Shown here piece after piece: positions 7,301-16,000 of a DNA stretch of 21,690 nt. Under the pieces are notes generated by a model. The model was given only the letters and a program-made list of their open reading frames with translations, searched no databases and was not told the origin of the DNA. The DNA comes from Gemmatimonadota bacterium (lineage in GTDB: Bacteria; GCA-2686955). The stretch covers positions 1 to 21,690 of the forward strand of contig NYZA01000159.1 in the NCBI GenBank assembly GCA_002686955.1, given 5' to 3'. The position numbers were made by a program, and so were the translations under genes. Positions within the stretch are counted from its first letter, which is position 1; each line of letters begins with the position of its first letter.

Positions 7301-7334
7301 TAAAAAGCCCGCCGGCCACGAGGACCGACGGGCT
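7301..7334 (-). terminator. Rho-independent terminator of the propeller-protein gene
   Basis: Read on the minus strand, AGCCCGTCGG (7334-7325) pairs with CCGGCGGGCT (7315-7306) with a single G-U wobble and a 9-base loop, followed directly by a run of Ts (7306-7302). It lies about 48 bases beyond the stop codon at 7382 and closes the minus-strand surface cluster. Confidence 0.9.
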
Positions 7335-7381
7335 CTTGTCGAGCGAAAACCTGGAGGGGGATCCAGGTGGCTTTCGCTCCG

Positions 7382-9241
7382 CTACTTCACGATGAGCATC
7401 GAGCGGGTTTCGCTGACGCCATCGGCCTCTATGCGGTAGAAGTAGACACCCGAGGAGACCTTGCTGCCATTGTCAGCCAGGCCGTTCCAACGGACGGTGT
7501 GACGACCCGCGGCCTTCTCACCATCAACCAGGGTGCGCACCTTGCGGCCGCTCGCGGCGTATACAGTCAGCTCGACCTGGCCGGCCTTGGCCATCTCGAA
7601 GCCGATGCTCGTAGATGGGTTGAAGGGGTTCGGAGCGTTCTGATGAAGAACGACCTTGCCGGGTGCCGCGGGGGCACCGATGCCATCACCCTCGATGCCA
7701 GTCGGGATATCCGGGCGGTAGAACATGACATCCGAGGGGGGAGCGCCCGCGAACATCTCCGACCAGACATAGCCTGGACCCGATCCTGGTACTTCGTGCG
7801 TGATGTGCACGAACATCGGCTGGCGATCCAGAATGGCGTCGTCGATGGAGATTGCGGAGACCTGCGTCCGCTCCGACCAGCCGGCATCCGCGCCCACGGC
7901 GCCGAGATCGTTGCTCTGCATCCACACCTGGAACGCAGGTCCACAGATCATCCAGCCACCGCCATCGGCCGTCACGCTCATGTAGGACGAAATGAAGCCC
8001 ACATAGAGAATGTCCGAAGCGCCGCCACGGTAGATGCCGAGCTGCGGAAGACCGGTCAGAGAATCGGTCGCGATGCTCACGCTGTCGGGCTCGAAGTCGC
8101 AGCTATCGGCAACCGCGAGCAGAGCCGCGCGGTCCTGCAGCGGTCCGTGCGAATCCTCGACCCAGGTGTCGGCTTCAAAGTGGCCCGTCACATACTGCGC
8201 GGGGCCGATCAGCACGCCGTTGTCCTGCAAACCGGAGAGTCCGCCCGAAGCGTCCGGGGCCAAGTTCTCTTGGTAGACCATATGAACCGTGTGATTGCGA
8301 TCTACCACGAGCGAGGGCTCGACGTTCTGCTTCGATACGCCGCCGACGGCCACGGTTTGCGCCGGGCTCCAGCTCGCTCCGCCATCGGTGGAGCGGTGGA
8401 TGAAGGCCTCGAGCAAATTGTCGCCTTCGGTGTCGCCGTTGTAAGCGACATAGAGGTCGCCGTTGCTCGGGTCGGCCGCGCCGCTCGGGAGGAGCCACAT
8501 GTCGTTGACCCCGCTCGCAACCGTGGTTTGGGTCCAGGTTGCGCCGTCATCGTCGGAGATATTCGCCACGACGTTGACGCCGGTCGCACCTTCCTGCGAC
8601 ACGATCATCCACTTGCCATCGGACGACTGGTCGAGGAAGGGGAATGTGCTTCCGACGGGATCATCGGTCACCTGGAGGCTCGTGCCCCACTCCTCGGAGG
8701 CGAAATCGAAGGTATTGATCCAGACGTTGTAGTGGTCGGGGTCGGTGTCGCCGTCGATATGGGCGTGGTAGGCGACCATGATTCCGCCATCCAGCTCGTG
8801 ACCGCTCGGGCGACCGCCGTCGTTCTGGATGTCGGGCTCGTTTACGGTGCCCTCCGCGGACCAGAAGCCGAAACCGAGAACCTCATCCCAGTACTTGCCG
8901 GTGACGGCCATGTCGTTCTCGTCGTTCCACTCGTAGAACGCGAAGTAGGTGTCCTGCGAGGGGACGTACACCGAGTGGCGCTCCTGCGGGTAGTCGGTGG
9001 GGGATTGCAAACCGGGGATCCAACCGGCGCGGTCCACTCCACTCCTCACGACATGAACGGAGTCACCGGGGGGGACAGCGAAGTAGGAGTTCGGCTCCTT
9101 GCTCTGCTCGTTCCCGAGGCTCGCGTTCGGGAAGAGCACTGGCTCAGTTCTGGTGGTTGGTGAGGCCACGGCCGGGCTCGCCAAGCTCGACGAGAGCATG
9201 ACGGCGGGAACCGTGAATGCCAACGCATAACGATTGATCAT
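7382..9241 (-). CDS. secreted propeller-like protein with Asp-box motifs and a FlgD-like/T9SS-type C-terminal domain
   Basis: The protein has 619 residues. ATG 9241 is preceded by AGGAG at good spacing. Residues 1-27 are a signal peptide (cleavage near AVA-SP). The central part has sialidase/BNR Asp-box motifs: ISDDDGATW (228-236) and STDGGASW (284-291), with beta-strand blocks such as DLYVAYNGD and TVHMVYQEN that fit a beta-propeller. No sialidase catalytic Arg triad was recognised, so an enzyme activity is not claimed. Residues 531-619 form the typical C-terminal domain: LHQNAPNPFNPSTSIGFEM (532-550), VYAASGRKVRTL, WNGLADNGSKVSSGVYFYRI and a final LIVK. Such domains mark exported proteins in FCB-type bacteria and in Bacteroidota direct type IX secretion. 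A PorV-like gene lies just upstream, consistent with that route. Confidence 0.88.
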   Translation of the reverse strand: MINRYALAFTVPAVMLSSSLASPAVASPTTRTEPVLFPNASLGNEQSKEPNSYFAVPPGDSVHVVRSGVDRAGWIPGLQSPTDYPQERHSVYVPSQDTYFAFYEWNDENDMAVTGKYWDEVLGFGFWSAEGTVNEPDIQNDGGRPSGHELDGGIMVAYHAHIDGDTDPDHYNVWINTFDFASEEWGTSLQVTDDPVGSTFPFLDQSSDGKWMIVSQEGATGVNVVANISDDDGATWTQTTVASGVNDMWLLPSGAADPSNGDLYVAYNGDTEGDNLLEAFIHRSTDGGASWSPAQTVAVGGVSKQNVEPSLVVDRNHTVHMVYQENLAPDASGGLSGLQDNGVLIGPAQYVTGHFEADTWVEDSHGPLQDRAALLAVADSCDFEPDSVSIATDSLTGLPQLGIYRGGASDILYVGFISSYMSVTADGGGWMICGPAFQVWMQSNDLGAVGADAGWSERTQVSAISIDDAILDRQPMFVHITHEVPGSGPGYVWSEMFAGAPPSDVMFYRPDIPTGIEGDGIGAPAAPGKVVLHQNAPNPFNPSTSIGFEMAKAGQVELTVYAASGRKVRTLVDGEKAAGRHTVRWNGLADNGSKVSSGVYFYRIEADGVSETRSMLIVK

Positions 9242-9423
9242 CTCGTCTCCTCGTGAGACTACTTACCGGCGCTCGTACCGCGGGACCTCCGCGATACTCA
9301 GCTCCAACCGAAGCGAGAGCCCATAAAGGGCACCGAGCGGGGCCGACGCCGTCATTCCTTTGTTGTCGAATCGGCGCAACCTATCAGCACCAAAAGGTGC
9401 CGTCAAGCCGAGCCGAAAACCTC
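9242..9423. other. intergenic region upstream of the propeller gene
   Basis: The 182 bases between the PorV-like gene and the propeller gene contain no credible gene. They hold a minus-strand promoter (9378-9406) and a leader of about 130 bases. This suggests that the propeller gene can be transcribed separately from the upstream receptor operon. Confidence 0.55.
9378..9406 (-). promoter_or_regulatory. candidate sigma70-type promoter with a dyad in its spacer
   Basis: On the minus strand TTGACG (9406-9401) is followed by a 17-base spacer and TAGGTT (9383-9378). The spacer contains the perfect hairpin/dyad GCACC-TTTT-GGTGC, a possible binding site for a regulator. The promoter would serve the propeller gene starting at 9241. 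Confidence 0.45.
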
Positions 9424-10383
9424 TCAAAATCGAATCCCAAGCGAATACCGGTGAACATCGGGAAGAATGTCCCCGGCAGTGTAGGCGTAATCGAACTTGG
9501 CGGCGCCATCGGCAAGATAGACGCCCCCTCCAACGCTCCAGGTCTCGTCGTCGTAGCGGAATCGGTAGCCTCCGCGTAGCGCCACCCAATCGCGCAGGGT
9601 GTACTCCGCACCCACATTCGCCCGTTCCCGATTGTCGTTGGGGTGGCTTCCCTCCGCCGCGAGCTGCAGTGCATGGACCTCTGTCCTGAACAGATCGGCG
9701 GCGACGCCGACCTTGAAGTTGATCGGCAGCGGCGCGGCTTCGACGAGGTAAATGAGATCGGGACCGAAATTGCTGATCGCCATACCGAAGTTGATGCCGT
9801 GATAGCCGGTTCGGTAGAGGGTCCCGATATCGATTCCCCACGAGCGGGCTGAAGCATCGACGGCGGGCTCGTCTCTGATCGGCTCCAGGTCGGCCAGGAA
9901 GGAGGAAACGAAGCGGAAAGTGAAGCCAGCGGAGAATTTGTCGGTCAGATCCAGCGCATAGGTACCAGCCAGACCGTACTCCGAGGAACGGAAGTTCCGG
10001 CCGGTTCCCGTCGGATCGAGCGGAGTCGTCTCCGGCATATCATCGGTTCTGAGTGCCTGGAAGCTGATCCCAACCCGTCCGGAAGCGACGTACGTGGGCA
10101 GCACGACCCCGGCGAACTCGTACGAAACCCCGGCTCCGTGGTACAGGTCGATGTGCGAAAGCACCGCCTCTCCGCCGGGGATGGCGGTGATCGACGCCGG
10201 ATTATAGTAGAGGCCCGACGCGTCGTCGGTCGCGGCCACCGTGGCGTCGCCCATGCCGACTGCTCGCGCGCTCACACCCACTTTCAGAAACTGGGCCGTC
10301 GCGGTCCCGACCTTGTCTTGGGCGTGGGCAGCCGACACGGCCAGGAACAACCCGGCTGTCAGAGCCAGAGCCTTTGTTTTCAT
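9424..10383 (-). CDS. PorV/PorQ-like (UPF0164) outer-membrane beta-barrel protein
   Basis: The protein has 319 residues. ATG 10383 has AGGAGA about 9 bases upstream. The signal peptide ends AHA-QD (residue 21). The start of the mature protein, FLKVGVSARAVGMGDATVA followed by DDASGLYYNPAS, is the family signature of PorV/PorQ-type barrels, with the conserved G-A-R-x-x-G-M-G and Y-x-N-P-A/S blocks. The rest alternates aromatic and polar residues as in a transmembrane beta-barrel and ends in a C-terminal aromatic (GIRF). In Bacteroidota PorV binds the C-terminal domain of type IX cargo and shuttles it. Two neighbours here carry such domains, so a similar role is plausible. It starts 27 bases after the 856-residue gene and belongs to the same operon. 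Membership in PorV rather than another UPF0164 branch is not certain. Confidence 0.85.
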   Translation of the reverse strand: MKTKALALTAGLFLAVSAAHAQDKVGTATAQFLKVGVSARAVGMGDATVAATDDASGLYYNPASITAIPGGEAVLSHIDLYHGAGVSYEFAGVVLPTYVASGRVGISFQALRTDDMPETTPLDPTGTGRNFRSSEYGLAGTYALDLTDKFSAGFTFRFVSSFLADLEPIRDEPAVDASARSWGIDIGTLYRTGYHGINFGMAISNFGPDLIYLVEAAPLPINFKVGVAADLFRTEVHALQLAAEGSHPNDNRERANVGAEYTLRDWVALRGGYRFRYDDETWSVGGGVYLADGAAKFDYAYTAGDILPDVHRYSLGIRF

Positions 10384-10410
10384 GGGGTTCCGTCTCCTTC
10401 TTCGGTTCTG

Positions 10411-12981
10411 CTACTTGAGGACCACGAACTTGCCGACTTCTATCTCAGCATTGCCGGCGGGTTCGACCGCGAAGAGGTAGATGCCGCTCACAATGGCCTG
10501 ACCGTTCCGGGAGATCAGATCCCAGTAGGCGGTCGTATCGTCTTCGTGATCGGGCACGAACTCGAACTCATCGACCAGATCGCCCGCGAGCGTGAAGACC
10601 CGAATCGTCGCTCGGCCGGCGATGTTGGTGAAAGCGATCTTCCGATCGAACTCGGTCCACGATTGGGCATCCTTCTCCCAGCCCCCGCGATAATCCGCCG
10701 TGATCTTGTATGGGTTGGGAACGACCAGAGTCGGCAAGGACGCGGCCTGCTCCGTCGGTGTGGTGGGCGTGATCTGGGTCGCGTTGATGAAAACGCTCGA
10801 CTCCAACGGGGCCAGATTCGCCGGCGGATATCCGTTGTCGTAGCTGGTGACCGCTACGTAGACCGGCCAGTTCGAGACGATCGGGCCATACCGATGTCGA
10901 TAGCGATAATCCGTCGAGTCGGCGTCCGTGTTCAGGATCGACACGAAACCGGTGTTTCGTCCGAGCGTGTCCTCCATCGTGCCGGTGATGTTCAGGTCCT
11001 CGTCGTATGTCGGCACCTGGTCGACATCGAGATCGAGAATCGTGGTGAAATCGTTGCTGGCGCCCGTGCGGCTGACGTAGACACGGTAGCCCTGAAAATC
11101 CCGGCGTCTCTTCGCGTCAGGGATAAAGCCGTCGGAGAACACCTCTGGCGCATCGTTCCATTTGAGGACCAGGTGATTGGCGTCGGGCTTTTCGATCTTG
11201 AGCGAAGGTGAGGGAGGCGGAGGGGGTCCAGAAAAGTCCGGGACTCCATCACCTTCGTCGAGCTTCCCGTTCTCGGCACCGAAACGCACCTCGCTCGCGA
11301 GATGGAGGCGCGAGTAGGTCGACATGATCTGCTCGGGCGTCAGATTCCAGTCGACGTCAGCGGCGATGCTCTCCAGATACTCCAGTGCGCTCTGGTCCGG
11401 GTCGCCGGGATCGGGGTCGATCCAACGGATGACGTAACGCAACGCCAGATCTTCCCCATCATCGAGCACTCCGTTCCCTTCACCGAAATCGAGGGTGCCG
11501 GGCAGTCCATCGGCTCCGACATCCTCACCGAAGAAGTAGTCGCCGGTATCGAGCACACCGTCGTCCTCCCCAATGTCGGGCGGGTCGGTCGGTCGGCCGT
11601 CGACCCCATAGTCGTACGATTTGGTATCGACCCCCGGATTGTCGAAGACGAACTGAACCCACTGAGCATTGATGTCGAAATCGGTGAAGTCGTTCTCATC
11701 GACCGAGCCACCTGCCCAAAAGTTCTCGGCGCAGAAGTAGCCGAGTGTGAAGGGCAGCTTCTCCAACGCGCCGGGCTCGATCGTGAAGGGACCGAAGGAG
11801 AAGAGAAAACGGGTGTCTTCGGCTCCGACCGCGCTGTTGTCGGGCTTGCGAGCATCGAGCTGATCGGGATCGATGCCGGGATTGGGCAGTGTCTCGTTCT
11901 GCCAACCCTTCATGATCAGGTACTTGTTGACGTCGCCATCCGGTGTTCCCTGGAGTCCCCCCCCTCCGGGGAACTTCCGTCCCGGGCCCCAGTCGGTCTG
12001 CACATCGGGATCGGAGAGCCACCAGTTGAAGGTGGTCATGAGGTTTTTGGCCGGGGAGCGAACGACCCTGACGCCCATCACCCCCGGAACGAGCAGTCCA
12101 TCTCCCGCGCCCTGAGCCCGATAGCTGGGTCCATCGTAGTCCGCTAGCCAGGCGGCGTTGATCTCCTTCAGCCCGTCGGCGGAGAACTGGCGGAATCCGG
12201 TGACATCATCCTGCGCATTGTCCGATCCGTCGCCATCGTCTTGTGGCGTCGGACCGACATCTCCGTCGAGGTAGATGCCGACGAACAGGTCCTTCAGGGT
12301 TTTCAGGCCGAGATTCTCGATCTCATAGTCGAAGATCACGAAGTCCTCGGCGTAGCTGAAGGAGAGTGCGTGGGATGTTTGTTTGACACTGATGTTCAGG
12401 GGTTTTCGGTGATTCGGCGAAATCCGCGTGTCATCCGCCGCGGTCATTGTGTCTGTGTACACACCCACGAAGGACTGGTCGGCGAGCCCGAGCACCGAGT
12501 CGTAGTTGGCCGCACTCGGATTGTTGGTGTAGACCTGGATCGTGTCGCCAGTGCCGCTACCGGCGATGAACTCGCGTTCGTGTTGCCAGCCGTCGTGCCC
12601 CACGCTCACCAAGGTATCGTTGCCGACGATGGCGCCTACCCATATCGCGCCTTGGAAAAGATAGTCGAATCCGCTACGGGCCGGGAACTGACAGGAGATG
12701 TACCCCTCGTGGCCACATGTCTCCGTGAAGGGATAGATGTTCGTCTCGTCCGGCAGTCCGAAGACGCCGAAATTCGAAACGAGCAACCAAAGATTAGACA
12801 CATCGTGGCAGAGCTGGTCGTCCTTAGCCCCCGCCTGGATCCCCTCCTCCGAAAGGCGAATCGGTGGCTCGCGCGGCTCGAGGTCGTCGCCGTCCGAGCT
12901 CCAGATCGCGTGCGTTCCGCCGACCGGTCCCAGGGTGATCAAGGCCGCCGCGGCGGCTGCCCTCCACATGCGCGTACTCAT
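10411..12981 (-). CDS. large secreted protein with calcium-loop-like repeats, an FnIII-like module and a FlgD-like C-terminal domain
   Basis: The protein has 856 residues. Of the in-frame Met codons, the one at 12981 is chosen because GGAGG lies 6 bases before it; the Met at 12987 abuts the GGAGG. The signal peptide ends GGTHA (25). Residues 60-450 are an unrecognised beta-rich region with Cys at 58, 89, 97 and 417. Residues 456-510 contain two repeats, DYGVDGRPTDPPDIGEDDG and DVGADGLPGTLDFGEGNG, of the kind that fills the insert of the adjacent TonB receptor, plus a shorter copy at 567-582. A Pro-rich linker (586-592) leads to an FnIII-like module (about 593-735). The C-terminal domain starts VVPNPYKI (753) and ends GKFVVLK. 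The gene follows the receptor gene by 91 bases. The protein is probably surface-exposed and a partner of the receptor; the ligand is unknown. Confidence 0.85.
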   Translation of the reverse strand: MSTRMWRAAAAAALITLGPVGGTHAIWSSDGDDLEPREPPIRLSEEGIQAGAKDDQLCHDVSNLWLLVSNFGVFGLPDETNIYPFTETCGHEGYISCQFPARSGFDYLFQGAIWVGAIVGNDTLVSVGHDGWQHEREFIAGSGTGDTIQVYTNNPSAANYDSVLGLADQSFVGVYTDTMTAADDTRISPNHRKPLNISVKQTSHALSFSYAEDFVIFDYEIENLGLKTLKDLFVGIYLDGDVGPTPQDDGDGSDNAQDDVTGFRQFSADGLKEINAAWLADYDGPSYRAQGAGDGLLVPGVMGVRVVRSPAKNLMTTFNWWLSDPDVQTDWGPGRKFPGGGGLQGTPDGDVNKYLIMKGWQNETLPNPGIDPDQLDARKPDNSAVGAEDTRFLFSFGPFTIEPGALEKLPFTLGYFCAENFWAGGSVDENDFTDFDINAQWVQFVFDNPGVDTKSYDYGVDGRPTDPPDIGEDDGVLDTGDYFFGEDVGADGLPGTLDFGEGNGVLDDGEDLALRYVIRWIDPDPGDPDQSALEYLESIAADVDWNLTPEQIMSTYSRLHLASEVRFGAENGKLDEGDGVPDFSGPPPPPSPSLKIEKPDANHLVLKWNDAPEVFSDGFIPDAKRRRDFQGYRVYVSRTGASNDFTTILDLDVDQVPTYDEDLNITGTMEDTLGRNTGFVSILNTDADSTDYRYRHRYGPIVSNWPVYVAVTSYDNGYPPANLAPLESSVFINATQITPTTPTEQAASLPTLVVPNPYKITADYRGGWEKDAQSWTEFDRKIAFTNIAGRATIRVFTLAGDLVDEFEFVPDHEDDTTAYWDLISRNGQAIVSGIYLFAVEPAGNAEIEVGKFVVLK

Positions 12982-13072
12982 CTGCATCCTCCGTGCCTCG
13001 GTCCTCGATCTTACGAGTGCCGACCCGATCGCCGCCGAATCGCTTGAAGTCGGTCTGGAACGCGACACTTTT

Positions 13073-16000
13073 CTAGAATCCAACCTCGAGTCCCACCTCG
13101 ATCTGCCGCCCTGGCGAAATCCGAGCCGGGTTCCTGCTGATCGCTCTGTTGTCACCGAACCAGGTTCCATATTCCGAATCGACGAATAGCACATTCTCTC
13201 GGCCCAGGAGATTGGACACCTCCGCGAATACATTGTACCGAAGACCAGCCAGTCCGAAACCCTTGTCGACGATCACGTCGACCGTGCTGGTCCACGGCAT
13301 CCGTGCCGAGTTCTTGGCGCCAACCTCGCGTCCGAAGAGCTGAGGCGTGTACGGGAACCCGCTCCCGAGCTGCCACAGTAGGTTGATCCCCCAGTCGTCG
13401 GGCAGTTTGAAACCCGCGATCGAGGGGTGCTGATCTTTCATTACGCGGAAGTCGATGTTCGTGGAAAGCGAATGTCGCTGGTCGAAATCGAGCGGGAATT
13501 CCCGCGGAGTCGTCGCGGTCGCCCCGTAGCCCTCGAAGGCATCGGAGTTCTTTCCGCTGGCGAACTGGTAGGTGTACGAAAGGTTGCCGCTGGTGTAGTT
13601 GGAATACCGCTTGTCGAGGACGACCTCGATCCCTCTTGCGTTTCCATAGTCGGAATTCTGGTACACCCACTCCGGTCGGCCGGTCGCCTCGTTCAAAGTC
13701 CTGGTCGCTTGGATCAGATCGCGGAAGTCCTTGAAGAAGGCTTTCACATCGACCTTCACATCGTCTGAGAAAGCGTGGTCGATTCCGAACTCGTAGGCGA
13801 CGGTCTTGGGCGAGCGCAGCTCGTAGTTCCCCTTGAGCGCCAAGGCCGACGCTCCTTGCTCATTTGAATTGTAGATCGAAGAAAGCTCGGGAACCTGCGA
13901 GAAGTGCCCATAGGAGAAGTACATCTTGTCGTGCTCGGAGATCGGATAGCTCACACCAAGCCGCGGCGATACTTTGTTCTCAAGTGTCTTTCGCAGAGTG
14001 TCCGGGACCGTTCCACCATCGCCGAAGATCCCCCGCACGATCCAGAAGTCGTAGCGAACGCCGGATTTGATGATGAGATCTTCCCACTCGAACTGATCCT
14101 GGAGCCAGACGGCGCCTTCGAGAGGCGGCGCGTCCCAGAAGTTCCGGAAGATCCCCCGCTCCTGCCATAGTCCCGTGGCCTCGACACTGTTCTCGGCCGG
14201 GATGAAGCGAAAGTAAGGATAACTGATCCGTTGCTGTTCCAAGAAGTGTTGCCGGAACTCAGCACCGGCTTTCACCTGGTGGTGCTCGGTCGCCTGACTT
14301 TCCAGCGAAGCCCGAATCGTGTACTGCGTCGACTCGGTCTTTTCGAAGGGACTGTGTTGCCGGAAAGCCCCTGCGTACTCCTCGTCCCATGTGCCGTTGA
14401 AGTTGGCGTCGACAAAAGGCTCTCCGTGATCCCAGCGGCCGTTGGGAGCATCGTACTCGCCATCGCCGTCGCGGTCCTGATACGGCTCGCCCGCGTCCCA
14501 TCGACCGTTGCCGGCGGTCGCATAGGTGTAGGTGCCGTTGCCATCTTGGTCCACGTACGGCTCCCCTACGTCGTAGACACCATTCCATTGGCCGGGATCG
14601 TACGTGGCGAAATCGCCGTCGGGGCCCGCATCATCGAAGGGTTCGCCGCCGTTGAACGTACCGTCGCCGGTGCGATCGACGAAAGAGTCGGCCTGGTCCC
14701 ACTCTCCGTCCCCGATCAGGTCGAAGAAGGGCTCACCATTGTCGTAGCGGCCGTTGCCCTCTCCCAGATCGTGGGTATTCGCTTTTCCATCGACGCCGAC
14801 ATCGATCAAGATATCACTGAAGAAAAGCTCGAAGACATCGGTGCGATCGAAGCGCCCGTTCCCATTGGTGTCGGTCCAGTCCCACTGGCCATTGAAGTTC
14901 GCATCGACATAGCGGGCACCGGAGTAGGCATCGTACTGTCCGTTGTCGTTCGAATCGTAGAATGGCTCACCATTGTTCCAGCGCCCATCGGCTTCACCGG
15001 TGTCACCCGTACGGGGAATCCCGTCGATTCCGACATCGGAGAAAGGCTCCCCTTCGTCGAATAGGCCGTTTGCCCAATCCTGGAAATCCTCTCCTACGGT
15101 CCAAGTTCCGCTGGCGTCCGCATCGGTGTAATCCTCACCGAAATCGTTGTATCGACCGTCATTGTTCGAGTCGACGAAGGTGTCTTCCGCGTACTGCTCT
15201 CCGTCGGTGAACGACTCGCCGCCGTCGAAGTTCCCGTTGCCGTTCAAGTCGACAAAATACTCGTGCACGCTCGGGTCGTTCGGGTGCACGTCGAAGACAC
15301 CGTTCCGCTCGCCCCAATCGTCGGTGTCGGGAATCTGGTCGAGGCCGTAGTCGTAGAAGGGTTCGCCCGAATCGAAGCGACCGTTGCTGTTGGCGTCGAC
15401 GAAGGTCTCCGGCGGATCCCAGAGCTCGTTGCCGTTTTGGTCGGTGAAGGTCTCTTCAGGGCGGGCGGCATCGTAGAAGCCGTCGTTGCTGTTTCGACGC
15501 CCGTTCCCGTCCATGTCGAGGTAGTCCTCGCCCTCGTCGCGAATGCCGTTCGGTGGATCGTAGTAGCCGTTGTCGTTGCGATCGTAGAACCACTCCCCCA
15601 ATCCGGCGTCGCGCTCCGCCACTTCGTATTGGGCGTTGTGGTTGATGTCGTTGTAGTCGGGAACGTAGAGGAGGAACTCGGGGAAGGAATTGTAGGTATT
15701 GAACTTCCCGTCGCCCTCTCCGTAATCGCCGGTTCCCGGAATACCGTCGAAGCCGACATCGACGAATCCACCTTCGTCGGCGCTTCTCTCGGGGGGGTCG
15801 AGCCCAGGATCGACCGGAGGCCAGTCGTTCGGGACCCCGTCGCCTTCCCCCTTGTCGAAGGAGTTCGGGAGCTGGTCTTCCCCGTAGTCATCCCAGGGCT
15901 CGCTCGAATCGACCAAAACGTCGCCGTCGGCGTAGGGCTCGGCGAAGTCGGCGTTGATGTGCTGCACGAACCACTTCAGATACTCCGATTCCGCCCAGGG

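Noticed and set aside
7367-9163. Plus-strand open frame of 598 codons
   Set aside because: It is opposite the well-supported propeller gene, which has a signal peptide, Asp boxes, a FlgD-like end and a terminator. GC-rich antisense frames stay open by composition.
7382-9241. Calling the propeller protein a sialidase
   Set aside because: Asp boxes occur in many propellers; the catalytic Arg triad and Tyr/Glu pair of sialidases were not recognised.
9387-9400. Hairpin GCACC-TTTT-GGTGC as a terminator of the PorV-like gene
   Set aside because: It is short and not followed by a T run; its place between -35 and -10 boxes fits a regulatory dyad better.
12982-13233. Upstream extension of the 856-residue protein
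   Set aside because: It would overlap the end of the receptor gene and lacks a ribosome binding site, whereas GGAGG and a signal peptide fit the ATG at 12981.
14372-15950. CRISPR-like regular repeats
   Set aside because: The periodicity follows codons and encodes Asp/Asn-Gly loops; units vary in sequence and length and there are no constant repeats with unique spacers.
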